The notes below the pieces were generated by a model, which was not told where the DNA came from, did not search any database, and was given only the letters and a program-made list of their open reading frames with translations. This document shows positions 56,784-64,000 of a stretch of DNA of 64,000 nt, in pieces. The position numbers and the translations under genes were made by a program. Source of the DNA: Campylobacter sp. MIT 99-7217 (GTDB lineage: Bacteria; Campylobacterota; Campylobacteria; Campylobacterales; Campylobacteraceae). The DNA is taken from assembly GCF_006864365.1 (NCBI RefSeq), contig NZ_QHLJ01000004.1, forward strand, positions 1-64,000, in the 5' to 3' direction. Each line of letters opens with the position of its first letter. Within the stretch, counting starts at the first letter, position 1.

Positions 56784-57980
56784 TCATTTTTTATATACAT
56801 TATTTTTTACCTCTATGCCCTCAAAGCCATTTTTATTTAAGCTCACTATACGCAAATGTCCTCCAGCATCAACTTTTCCCTCGCATAAAAATACCCTATC
56901 AGCGATTTTGATAGGAAGTTTTAAGCGGTTTCTATGACCAAAAAGTTCATAAGTTTGCGTATCCGTATTTAAACAAAACTGCTCAGCAACAATCTTACTT
57001 TCTTCATAGCCTCCAACGCCCATGATCAACTCATGACTTGGTATAAAACTAAGATATCTAGCCTCTTTTGGAAAATAATTCAACCCTCCATGCGAGCAAA
57101 AGACCTTTTTTTCATGAAATTTATAATAAAAGCATTCCTTAAGTAAGGGATAAAAAGATCGTGCGTCTTTTGGAGCAAGCTTTTCTTTTTTTAAATCTTT
57201 GATAGTGTTTTCATTAAATTCTTTTGAGTTTGAGTTTTCTCCTCTTGCCCATTGTATCAAATGTCTTTCGTGATTTCCCTCGAGAAAAACAACATTTGGC
57301 AAATCCTTGATCTTTAAAAGCCATTTTAAAACCTTACCATTTTCAATACCTCTATCAAGATAATCGCCCAAAAATATATAAAATTCATCTTTTCTAATAC
57401 TTGGAATAGCCTTTTTCAAAACGCTGAAACAACCTTGAATATCGCCTATATGATGAATTTTTTTGTAAGAACTAAGATCATGAATTTGATACAATATAGT
57501 TTCAAAATTTTCAGGATCTAAAATCTTGTATTTTTTTGGAATTCTCTCCTCCCTAAGTCTACGATCAACTTCATATAAGACTTGCTCAGGGATAAAAACA
57601 CCACTTGTTTGGGCGCGTTGTAAATTTATGTGCCGTGTTTGTTCTAAAGAGCCTTGAAAATCAATAATATAAAACTGATACCTATACTTATCGCACAAGT
57701 CTTTATATCTTTTTAAAAGAGAATTATTTAGTATATAAGAATGAACGACACAAAACTCGCCCTTTTGCATACGCATTTGCAAAAAATCAAATAAACTTTG
57801 CAAAACTACACTAATACTTGAATAATTCAAGCTTTTAAAACCATTACTTAAGTAATGATAGCCGTTTGCTAAAAATCGTAAGTGATCAAGGTCTAAAAGA
57901 TAGTCCTCAAGCTTATTTTGAGCGATAAATTCCTCTTGCCCATAAAAATAATTTCCCCTCAAAATAACTAAAGTACGCAA
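56784..57980 (-). CDS. PPP-type metallophosphatase with degenerate kinase-like N-terminus (Pnkp/ApaH-like)
   Basis: Residues 172-380 form a PPP-family phosphatase: GDIQGCF at 179-185, GDYLDRG at 205-211, GNHERH at 235-240, and a later CSHGGLNY. GDIQG in place of GDxHG also occurs in ApaH. The N-terminal 160 residues follow the order of a polynucleotide kinase-type P-loop domain (MRTLVILRGN, then IIDFQGSLEQTRHINLQRAQ and a lid-like RRLREERIP). But the Walker A GxxxxGK(S/T) is absent at residues 8-16. It may hydrolyse Ap4A or RNA 2',3'-cyclic ends; I cannot tell. It lies eight bases after a PhnA-like gene. Confidence 0.65.
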   Translation of the reverse strand: MRTLVILRGNYFYGQEEFIAQNKLEDYLLDLDHLRFLANGYHYLSNGFKSLNYSSISVVLQSLFDFLQMRMQKGEFCVVHSYILNNSLLKRYKDLCDKYRYQFYIIDFQGSLEQTRHINLQRAQTSGVFIPEQVLYEVDRRLREERIPKKYKILDPENFETILYQIHDLSSYKKIHHIGDIQGCFSVLKKAIPSIRKDEFYIFLGDYLDRGIENGKVLKWLLKIKDLPNVVFLEGNHERHLIQWARGENSNSKEFNENTIKDLKKEKLAPKDARSFYPLLKECFYYKFHEKKVFCSHGGLNYFPKEARYLSFIPSHELIMGVGGYEESKIVAEQFCLNTDTQTYELFGHRNRLKLPIKIADRVFLCEGKVDAGGHLRIVSLNKNGFEGIEVKNNVYKK

Positions 57981-57988
57981 ATTTTTTC

Positions 57989-58198
57989 TCAGATCTTTTT
58001 TAAAAATTCAGTTTTCAAAACAAGAGTACCAAATTTATCAACCCTTGCTTCTATCTCACTATCTTTAGAAGTGAGCTTGATATTTTTGATCGTTGTTCCT
58101 CTTTTTAGCGTCGTGCTTGCACCCTTTACCTTAAGATCTTTAACAACGCTTACGCTATCGCCGTTTTTAAGCTCTGTTCCATTTGAATCTTTTGCCAT
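57989..58198 (-). CDS. PhnA/YjdM C-terminal domain protein
   Basis: The 69-residue protein consists only of the C-terminal SH3-like part of the PhnA (YjdM) family: DSNGTELKNGDSVSVVKDLKVKG and IKNIKL. The zinc-ribbon half that full PhnA proteins carry is missing, and no cysteine is present. A phosphonate role is unlikely; function unknown. It lies between queF and the phosphatase gene in one minus-strand unit. Confidence 0.8.
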   Translation of the reverse strand: MAKDSNGTELKNGDSVSVVKDLKVKGASTTLKRGTTIKNIKLTSKDSEIEARVDKFGTLVLKTEFLKKI

Positions 58199-58214
58199 TT
58201 TTATCCTTTTGCAT

Positions 58215-58601
58215 TTATCTTGGAACGACTAGATCGCTTCTACATTCTATGCTAGTATGCACATTTCCACGCGGATTAAATTCACCCACAAGCTTTATCC
58301 ATTTTGGCTTTAATTTATCTTTTAAAACAGAATAAATTTCATTTATACTTGCTTCATGGCTGATATTTTTATACATGAAAGAATTGATATAAATTTTAAT
58401 CGCCTTTAACTCAACCACCCATTTATCAGGGATATACTCAAGATGAAGCGTCGCAAAGTCAGGATAGCCACTTCTAGGACATAAACAAGCAAACTCAGGC
58501 AGGGTAATTTTGATGATATAATCATTTTCAGCCTTATTTTCCCAAAGCTCTAAATCCTTTTCTATGTCAAATTCTTTAATCTCTTTTTCCCCATAACGCA
58601 T
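58215..58601 (-). CDS. queF: NADPH-dependent 7-cyano-7-deazaguanine reductase (unimodular QueF)
   Basis: QueF reduces preQ0 to preQ1 for queuosine in tRNA. The 128-residue length is the small, Bacillus-type form. The catalytic cysteine is in FACLCPRSGYPDFA near residue 37-42. The QueF motif ELKAIKIYINSFMYKNISHE follows, and NPRGN near the end is also typical. No riboswitch was seen in the 136-base upstream gap. Confidence 0.93.
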   Translation of the reverse strand: MRYGEKEIKEFDIEKDLELWENKAENDYIIKITLPEFACLCPRSGYPDFATLHLEYIPDKWVVELKAIKIYINSFMYKNISHEASINEIYSVLKDKLKPKWIKLVGEFNPRGNVHTSIECRSDLVVPR

Positions 58602-58710
58602 AAATTTTCCTTTATTAAAATTAAAGCGAAATTATAACTAAAAAATTTTAAAATATTTTTACTTTTTAAACTAAAATGATTTGAATGTAGAAGCGTTTGA
58701 TCTTGTATAT

Positions 58711-58740
58711 TGATTAAGGCTAGAAACTAGCCTTAAATCA
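58711..58740 (-). terminator. hairpin after trxB
   Basis: A perfect 10-bp stem (58714-58723 with 58727-58736, TTAAGGCTAG / CTAGCCTTAA) with a three-base loop directly follows the trxB stop. The T-tail is poor, so termination may be partial. Confidence 0.6.
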
Positions 58741-59676
58741 ATGCAAGCTTTCTATATAAGCCATAGCACTAAGTGCGGCTACAGCACCGTCTCCTGCTGC
58801 ACAAATGACTTGTTTTGGCGCATCTTGTCTAAGATCGCCAGCTGCAAAAAGCCCTGCGACATTTGTTTGCATTTTAAGATTTACGCTAACTTGTCCGCCC
58901 TCTTGCATATCGCAAAGAAAGCTTCCATTTTCTTGCTTTAAAATTTCATTACGCACATTAAGTCCCACAAAGGTAAAAATTCCCGGAACCTTAAGATCTC
59001 TTATAGAGCCATCTTTTAGCTTAACTTTTACACCACAAACGCCGCTGTTATCGCCATACACCTCATCAATACTTGCATTTGTGATAAATTCAATCTTTTC
59101 GTTTTTCTTTGCTTTTTCAACGGTGCTTGGAGCTGCACGAAACTCATCTCTTCTATGGATAAGATAAACTTTTGAACAAATATTTGCAAGGTATTGTGCT
59201 TCTTCAAGAGCCGTATCGCCACCGCCTAAAACAGCTACTTCTTTATTTTTGTAAAAAAAGCCATCACAAGTTGCACAAGTGCTTACGCCTTTGCCAAAAA
59301 ACTCATCTTCTCCCTTAAATCCTGCTCTTTTAGGTGCTGAGCCGGTGCAAACGATCACAGCCTTAGCCTGCTCAGTTTTTCCGCCCTCAAGCAAGATAGT
59401 AAAGCTTCCATCAGCATTTTTGCTTACCCTTTCAACACCTATCATTTCATGTTTTAAGCCAAAACGCATACATTGTTCATTCCAAGGCTCCATAAAAGAA
59501 ATTCCGTCCATAACTTTTGCTACGCCCGGATAATTTTCTATTTCAGAACTTGAAGTGATTTGCCCACCGGGCATTCCCTTTTCAAACATCACGACATTTT
59601 TAAGTCCGCCTCTTGTAGCATAAAGTCCAGCACTAAGTCCAGCAGGACCTCCGCCAATAATCGCTAAATCTAACAT
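58738..59676 (-). CDS. trxB: thioredoxin reductase
   Basis: The flavoenzyme passes electrons from NADPH to thioredoxin. FAD-binding [15 protein letters not shown] is at 6-20, the redox pair Cys134-Ala-Thr-Cys137 lies in [16 protein letters not shown]-binding [12 protein letters not shown] follows, and the C-terminal [13 protein letters not shown] is present. I use the ATG at 59676 with AAGGA seven bases upstream (312 residues); an upstream TTG adds five residues that overlap that site. trxA lies just upstream but behind its own terminator. Confidence 0.95.
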   Translation of the reverse strand: MLDLAIIGGGPAGLSAGLYATRGGLKNVVMFEKGMPGGQITSSSEIENYPGVAKVMDGISFMEPWNEQCMRFGLKHEMIGVERVSKNADGSFTILLEGGKTEQAKAVIVCTGSAPKRAGFKGEDEFFGKGVSTCATCDGFFYKNKEVAVLGGGDTALEEAQYLANICSKVYLIHRRDEFRAAPSTVEKAKKNEKIEFITNASIDEVYGDNSGVCGVKVKLKDGSIRDLKVPGIFTFVGLNVRNEILKQENGSFLCDMQEGGQVSVNLKMQTNVAGLFAAGDLRQDAPKQVICAAGDGAVAALSAMAYIESLH

Positions 59677-59800
59677 AGTCTTTTCCTTCAATCATAAAAT
59701 ATTTTTGGGATATTATAGGGATTTTTTATTAATAAGTAATAAAATTTATTAATTAATATAAAATAAAATCAAGCAAATTTATAAAAAGTAACATAAAAAT

Positions 59801-59820
59801 ATCCCTACAAGCGTAGGGAT
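59801..59820 (-). terminator. terminator between trxA and trxB
   Basis: The perfect 8-bp stem ATCCCTAC / GTAGGGAT has loop AAGC. It lies nine bases after the trxA stop on the minus strand and is followed there by ATTTTTATG. It probably attenuates read-through into trxB. Confidence 0.75.
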
Positions 59821-59829
59821 AAAAACTAA

Positions 59830-60144
59830 TTATAGCAAAGAGTTGAGCTTATCAGTGATAGCTTGCTTGCTTTGAGCACCAACTAATTGATCAACAACTT
59901 GTCCATCTTTTAAAAAGATAAGAGTAGGAATGCTTCTTACGCCATATTCAGCACCAAGTTCGCTTTCTTCATCTGTATTGACCTTGCAAATTTTAGCCTT
60001 GCCATCAAAGTCATTTGCAAGCTCATCGATAAACGGAGCAAGCATTCTGCAAGGTCCGCACCAAGGCGCCCAAAAATCAACTAAAGCCACACCGCTTTTA
60101 GCTTCGTCAAAATTTGCTTTTGTTAGTTCTATGTATTTTCCCAT
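59830..60144 (-). CDS. trxA: thioredoxin 1
   Basis: The 104-residue thioredoxin has the active site FWAPWCGPCRM (Cys29, Cys32) and the cis-proline region GVRSIPTLIFLKDG. AAGGAG precedes the start. It is the cytoplasmic partner of TrxB encoded just downstream. Confidence 0.96.
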   Translation of the reverse strand: MGKYIELTKANFDEAKSGVALVDFWAPWCGPCRMLAPFIDELANDFDGKAKICKVNTDEESELGAEYGVRSIPTLIFLKDGQVVDQLVGAQSKQAITDKLNSLL

Positions 60145-60204
60145 TTTTTCTCCTTTAAAATTAATTTGAAATCATATTTTAAACCAAAAAAGCAAAATAT
60201 AAAC

Positions 60205-60543
60205 TTAAAAAGTGATATTTTCTCTAAAATCTATCCTATTTTTTTCTATACAGATCAAATCAAGCTGAAAATCCCACTTAAAGCCGTGTTTTAGCATGTA
60301 AAAATCAATAGTCTTTAAAAGTTTTTCATACTTTTTTGCGTCCAAACGCTCGCTAACTTCATAGTCATTTTGCGTAAATTTTACTTCTATGAAATGCAAA
60401 ATTTCATCTTTTTTAGCGATGATATCAATTTCTCCAAATTTAGAATGAAAATTCCTCTCCAAGATCTCAAATTTGTTCTGCTTTAAAAACTTACAAGCCT
60501 TATCCTCGCCCAAAATTCCACTCAAATACTCTTTAAGTCCCAT
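60205..60543 (-). CDS. YraN/UPF0102 family endonuclease-fold protein
   Basis: The 112-residue protein has the UPF0102 layout: GEDKACKFLKQNKFEILERNF, then KFGEIDIIAKKDEILHFIEVK with the Asp and Glu-x-Lys of a restriction-like fold. Role is unknown, possibly in DNA repair or uptake. It begins one base after the hom stop. Confidence 0.85.
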   Translation of the reverse strand: MGLKEYLSGILGEDKACKFLKQNKFEILERNFHSKFGEIDIIAKKDEILHFIEVKFTQNDYEVSERLDAKKYEKLLKTIDFYMLKHGFKWDFQLDLICIEKNRIDFRENITF

Positions 60544-61806
60544 TTACTGCTCAATGCGTATCATAAAAGGCTCAGCTTTCATAAATTCTTGTTTTTTTAG
60601 AATTGCAAGGAAATTTTGAACGCTTTTTTCAAAGGTGTGATGTGTGGTAAAAAACAAGGTGCTGTAAATTTCATCTTGTTTTGGCTTTTGTAAAAAGCTA
60701 TCGATTGATATAGCATTTTCGCTCATAAGCTGCGTGATCTTAGATAAAACGCCGATCTTATCCTCCACCTTTAGCCTTAGATAATACTTTGTGCAAATTT
60801 CATCTTTTGGCACTAAGGTATAAGAAAGCTCACTAACAAAGCCAAGCACTGATTTTTGCTTGTTTGTCCTTGCAAATTCCATAAGATCGCTTATTACAGC
60901 ACTTGCCGTGGCATTTCCCCCAGCTCCAGCACCATAATAAAGGCTTTCTTCAAGCATATCCCCGCCAACACTGATCGCATTCATCACGCCATTTACCTTT
61001 GCAAGCATTTCATCTTTAGGGATCAAGCAAGGATGAACGCGAAGTTCGACCTTGTCTTTTTGTGCCTTAGCTATGCCCAAAAGCTTGATCGTATAGTCAA
61101 ATTCACTTGCAAAATACATATCCTCAGCCCCGATTTCATCGATACCTTGTATCAAAATATCCTCAGGCTTTGCCCTAACCCCATAAGCTATACTTGCAAG
61201 GATCAAAAGCTTGTGTGCAGCGTCAAAGCCCTTTATATCAAAGCTTGGATCAGCCTCAGCATAGCCTAGGTTTTGTGCTTTTTGAAGTGTGTCTTTGAAA
61301 TTTACCCCACCTTTACTCATCGCACTTAAGATGAAGTTGCTTGTGCCATTGAGTATGGCTTTTAGGCTTAGGATATTGTTCGCACTTAGCCCTTCTTTTA
61401 AGATCTTGATGATAGGAATGCCACCTGCAACGCTTGCTTCATAGCCTAAAAAACTATCCTTTGCTAAGGCTTCAAGCTCGTAGCGATGATAGGCTAGCAT
61501 GGCTTTGTTTGCTGTTACGACGGCTTTTTTACGCTTTAAAAGCTTACTTACTATCTCAAAAGGCGTTTCAATGCCTCCCATAAGCTCAGCAAAAATGTCT
61601 ATGTCATCTCGGTTTATCACCTCTTCTATATCCGTGCTTATGGGAACTAAAGCATTTGGCTTCTTGCTTTTGGCAAGAGCTATCACAGGCTTTATGCTCA
61701 CTCCACATCTAGCCTTGATGATCTTTTCATTTTCTATCAGTGCCTTAGCAACGGCACTTCCTACGACTCCATAGCCTAAAAGGGCGATTTTTAGTTCTTT
61801 TTGCAT
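60544..61806 (-). CDS. hom: homoserine dehydrogenase
   Basis: The 420-residue enzyme reduces aspartate semialdehyde to homoserine for methionine and threonine. NAD(P)-binding LLGYGVVGSAVAKAL is at the N-terminus, the catalytic lysine region GYAEADPSFDIKGFDAAHKL follows, and a C-terminal ACT domain begins near residue 340. It is the monofunctional form, not fused to aspartokinase. Confidence 0.95.
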   Translation of the reverse strand: MQKELKIALLGYGVVGSAVAKALIENEKIIKARCGVSIKPVIALAKSKKPNALVPISTDIEEVINRDDIDIFAELMGGIETPFEIVSKLLKRKKAVVTANKAMLAYHRYELEALAKDSFLGYEASVAGGIPIIKILKEGLSANNILSLKAILNGTSNFILSAMSKGGVNFKDTLQKAQNLGYAEADPSFDIKGFDAAHKLLILASIAYGVRAKPEDILIQGIDEIGAEDMYFASEFDYTIKLLGIAKAQKDKVELRVHPCLIPKDEMLAKVNGVMNAISVGGDMLEESLYYGAGAGGNATASAVISDLMEFARTNKQKSVLGFVSELSYTLVPKDEICTKYYLRLKVEDKIGVLSKITQLMSENAISIDSFLQKPKQDEIYSTLFFTTHHTFEKSVQNFLAILKKQEFMKAEPFMIRIEQ

Positions 61807-61881
61807 GATATGCCTTAAATTTATGGGAATTTCTAGGCGTATTTTAGCATAAAAAACAAAACCTAGCTTTGCTTTTGCTTC

Positions 61882-62070
61882 TTAGCCTTTGATAGTCTTG
61901 ATTAAATCTTTAATTTCTTTATCGCAAAGCTCGTCTTCTTCTATTCGTTCAAGCATCTTAAAACCAGCTTCGATAATGGCAAAAAGCTCAGGTTTAGTGT
62001 ATTTGTAGCGTTGTAGTGTCCTTGTGGTGATTTTAAGAATTCTTGCTTTATCTCTTTGAGTATATTTCAT
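61882..62070 (-). CDS. small helix-turn-helix-like protein
   Basis: The 62-residue protein has RDKARILKITTRTLQRYKYT at about 6-25, resembling a helix-turn-helix of the kind found in small accessory or phage-derived regulators. An acidic helical tail follows. It is divergent from the lipoprotein gene at 62,207 and could regulate it. No family is recognised with certainty. Confidence 0.5.
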   Translation of the reverse strand: MKYTQRDKARILKITTRTLQRYKYTKPELFAIIEAGFKMLERIEEDELCDKEIKDLIKTIKG

Positions 62071-62172
62071 TAGTTTATAGCCTTGAATTTTTTAAAAATT
62101 TATTAGAATTTTTCTTTAAAGCAAACTAAGACAATAAGTCGTAAATTTATAAAATAATAAGAAATAATTTCG

Positions 62173-62178
62173 TATAAT
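62173..62178 (+). promoter_or_regulatory. -10 element of the small exported-protein cluster
   Basis: A perfect TATAAT lies about 29 bases before the lipoprotein start at 62207, in T-rich sequence as usual for Campylobacter sigma-70 promoters, which lack a clear -35 box. Confidence 0.55.
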
Positions 62179-62206
62179 CAAGTTTTTAAATTTGCAAGGA
62201 GTAGAA

Positions 62207-62812
62207 ATGAAAAAATTATTAAGGGTCTTTAGTATTTTTGTGGTTTTTTGTTTGTTGGGTTGTTCTATTTTAGATGAGCCTAATTCTTACAAGAAATCAA
62301 ATGAGCCTAGTTTTAATCCTCATATAAATCCAAATGCAAGTTATGAATACAAAAATAGTGGCTTTGTTAAATTTTATGAGTCTTTTTATCTTGCTGATTC
62401 TTTAAAAGAATGTTATAAAAATATGCCAGAGCTATTTTTACAAGCAGGAGAAGAACCTATGCTTGTAAATTCGGTAGATAATGGAAAAGAATTTATTCCT
62501 CCTAATAATTTCTCAAAAAGATACGAATATATTCTTATAGGAATATCAAGTTATGCTTCTAATTTTTATGGCGAAGCACAAGAAGCCTTAGAAGTAGCTA
62601 AGGTTTTAAGGGCTAAATATGTAGGCTATGGCACAAGATTGCTTAATGAATATGACACGGTGCAAGGACAAAAGGTGCAAAGAAAAGCAATGGAAGCTGT
62701 ATTTTTAATCGGTATGCCAAAAAATGAGTTTTCCTTTGAAACTTTCGCACAAAAATGTCCTTTACTAGATGAGGAATTATATGAAAAATTTCAAAAAAGG
62801 AATAAAAAATGA
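62207..62812 (+). CDS. lipoprotein of unknown function
   Basis: The ATG at 62207 is preceded by AAGGAG; the frame extends upstream to a TTG at 62192 that overlaps this site. The signal peptide ends in a lipobox (LLGC, cysteine near residue 19). The 201-residue product is rich in Asn, Tyr and Lys with no recognised domain. It is not part of the hom-aminotransferase neighbourhood as I recall it in C. jejuni, so it is probably acquired. It overlaps the next gene by four bases. Confidence 0.65.
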   Translation: MKKLLRVFSIFVVFCLLGCSILDEPNSYKKSNEPSFNPHINPNASYEYKNSGFVKFYESFYLADSLKECYKNMPELFLQAGEEPMLVNSVDNGKEFIPPNNFSKRYEYILIGISSYASNFYGEAQEALEVAKVLRAKYVGYGTRLLNEYDTVQGQKVQRKAMEAVFLIGMPKNEFSFETFAQKCPLLDEELYEKFQKRNKK

Positions 62813-63012
62813 AAAAAATTTTATTTATATCAAGTTTAGTGCTAATTTTTATAGCACAAAGCAAGGCTTATTTTATAAATGGTAAGTATTTTACTCTTGA
62901 AAAATGCGAGTATGGAAATCTTGGTTATGAGTATGGCAACGTAGGCTACTATAAATCAAGCGACGGAGAAAGGGCTAAGGTCTTTTTTGGCACTTCTTGG
63001 TGTGAGTATTGA
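62809..63012 (+). CDS. small exported protein of unknown function
   Basis: The 67-residue precursor has a signal peptide ending near SKA. The mature part of about 48 residues is rich in Tyr and Gly, with a repeated YEYGN / YGNLG / YGNVG pattern and two cysteines (CEYG and WCEY) that could form a disulfide. Overlap with the lipoprotein stop suggests coupled translation. No family recognised. Confidence 0.6.
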   Translation: MKKILFISSLVLIFIAQSKAYFINGKYFTLEKCEYGNLGYEYGNVGYYKSSDGERAKVFFGTSWCEY

Positions 63013-63020
63013 GTAGCTAA

Positions 63021-63338
63021 ATGAAAAATTTACTTGCTACGCTTTTTGGCTTTGTCATTCTTAATTTTATTATTTATGCAGCTCAAGAGCTTTATCATTA
63101 TAATGATGTGAAAAAATGCGAAGCAATGGAAAATGAAATGGAAATTTTAAAAGAACAGATAGAAAAATACGAACTTTTAGCGGACAAATACAAAAAAATC
63201 GATGAGATAAGTTATAATCAATACTCAAGGCTTATTGATGAATACAACGAACTTGCAAAAGATTATAACGAACTAGCTAAAAGTGCGTATTCTAGGTGGT
63301 GGCTTTTGCCTATACCTATAGGACATAAAGCCTTTTAA
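63021..63338 (+). CDS. small membrane-anchored coiled-coil protein
   Basis: The 105-residue protein has one N-terminal membrane segment (about 4-21). A long heptad-like coiled coil (about 30-88) then includes a repeated YNELAKDYNELAK. It resembles small tail-fibre-independent spanin- or entry-exclusion-like proteins only in general shape. It is the third gene of the small exported cluster, eight bases after the previous one. Confidence 0.6.
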   Translation: MKNLLATLFGFVILNFIIYAAQELYHYNDVKKCEAMENEMEILKEQIEKYELLADKYKKIDEISYNQYSRLIDEYNELAKDYNELAKSAYSRWWLLPIPIGHKAF

Positions 63339-63344
63339 ATTTCA

Positions 63345-63364
63345 AAGGCTTAAATTTAAGCCTT
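63345..63364. terminator. bidirectional terminator-like palindrome
   Basis: The 20-base palindrome AAGGCTTAAATTTAAGCCTT lies between the convergent small exported cluster and the aminotransferase gene. It is symmetric, with TTATTCTTT on the plus side, so it could serve both directions. Confidence 0.6.
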
Positions 63365-64000
63365 ATTCTTTCAAATACTTCTTGATATTTCTAGCAGCTT
63401 GGCGGATGCGGTTTTCATTTTCTATTAGAGCTATTCTTACATACTCATCGCCAGCCTCGCCAAAGCCAAGTCCGGGACTTACTGCCACACTTGCCTTTTG
63501 TAAAAGCTGTTTTGAAAACTCAAGGCTTTTAAGGTGCATTTTGCTTGGTGGGAGCTTTGCCCATACAAACATGCTTGCACGAGGCTTTTTTAAGCTCCAA
63601 CCAGCATTATCAAAGGCATCAAGCAAGACATCAAGCCTTTTAGCATAGGTGCTTCTTATGTCCTCAACGCATTCTTGAGGTCCGTCTAAGGCTATGGTCG
63701 CTGCTACTTGTATAGGCGTATACATGCCATAGTCAAACCATGATTTTATCTTTTTCAAAGCTGCCACTAACCTTTTGTTACCAGCGACAAAGCCCACACG
63801 CCAGCCAGCCATATTATAAGACTTTGAAAGGGTGTAAGTTTCCACAGCTACATCTTTTGCACCCTCGATCTCCAAGATAGAAGGCGTTTTATAGTCCTCA
63901 AAAGTAAGATCTGCGTAAGCTATATCGCTGATGATATAAAATCTTTCTTTTTTAGCCAAGGCAACAAGCCTTTCATAAAAGCTTTTTTCAGCCGTTATGG
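63363..64000 (-). CDS. PLP-dependent aminotransferase, partial (5' end beyond window)
   Basis: The visible C-terminal 212 or so residues belong to a class I/II aminotransferase. The PLP-binding lysine lies in TLSKSYNMAGWRVGF, and the C-terminal region has VSPGLGFGEAGDEYVRIALIENENRI. The frame stays open to the window edge (…TAEKSFYERLVALAKK), so the TTG at 63959 is not the start. From memory it matches Cj0150c, next to hom, an aspartate- or diaminopimelate-type aminotransferase. Confidence 0.9.
   Translation of the reverse strand, partial: ITAEKSFYERLVALAKKERFYIISDIAYADLTFEDYKTPSILEIEGAKDVAVETYTLSKSYNMAGWRVGFVAGNKRLVAALKKIKSWFDYGMYTPIQVAATIALDGPQECVEDIRSTYAKRLDVLLDAFDNAGWSLKKPRASMFVWAKLPPSKMHLKSLEFSKQLLQKASVAVSPGLGFGEAGDEYVRIALIENENRIRQAARNIKKYLKE

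Noticed and set aside
1-64000. CRISPR array, insertion sequence or prophage
   Set aside because: No direct-repeat array, transposase, integrase or phage structural gene was found on either strand.

Overview
The window is AT-rich bacterial chromosome that I read as Campylobacter. The basis is the gene content and order: CheV/CheA/CheW with a receiver domain fused to CheA, a Dba-DsbI pair, an iamAB-type lipid-transport cluster, and several blocks whose order matches, from memory, C. jejuni segments around Cj0279-Cj0303, Cj1618-Cj1621, Cj1639-Cj1650 and Cj0146-Cj0150. The blocks are shuffled relative to that species and I do not assign a species. A complete glucose-catabolic gene set is present, which only a minority of Campylobacter carry.

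Region 1 (1-8,726) is a full Entner-Doudoroff locus: sugar transporter, pgi, glk, pgl and zwf on the minus strand, with edd and eda divergent on the plus strand. The left edge resembles a 16S-23S spacer, the place where such loci sit in other Campylobacter. eda ends against tal. Region 2 (8,728-21,837) is one long, tightly packed minus-strand run. Its distal part is core genes (lpxB, greA, an LpxH-like hydrolase, cheV-cheA-cheW, serB, tal). Its promoter-proximal part is an accessory defence cassette: a fused nuclease-methylase, a specificity gene split by a TA dinucleotide tract exactly at its hinge, and a two-domain protein joining a DGQHR/DndB-like domain to a nucleotide-deoxyribosyltransferase/TIR-like domain. 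That cassette is the most interesting part of the window.

Region 3 (22,059-30,800) holds surE, tcdA, a class D beta-lactamase, a radical SAM protein, mutY, a SIMPL-like exported protein, four tRNA genes, a cardiolipin synthase, and dba-dsbI behind a probable Fur box. Region 4 (30,866-34,275) is infA and the rpmJ-rpsM-rpsK-rpsD-rpoA-rplQ operon. Region 5 (34,466-46,730) has a small outer-membrane protein, a Bcr-type exporter, then a long plus-strand run from an Nfu protein through murE, ybaB, pflC, ispA, tkt and an Mla-like transport cluster.

Region 6 (46,751-56,588) carries ung, the molybdate transporter operon (with modA frameshifted in a poly-A tract inside its signal peptide), a cation-diffusion transporter, a short Sua5-like protein, modD, a HARE-HTH protein and carB. 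Region 7 (56,784-64,000) has a Pnkp-like phosphatase, queF, trxB, trxA, yraN, hom, a small accessory insertion of three exported proteins and a possible regulator, and the 3' part of an aminotransferase gene cut by the window end. No CRISPR array, insertion sequence or prophage was seen. Two switches built on short repeats (the TA tract in hsdS and A8 in modA) suggest slippage-based variation, but either could also be an assembly artefact.
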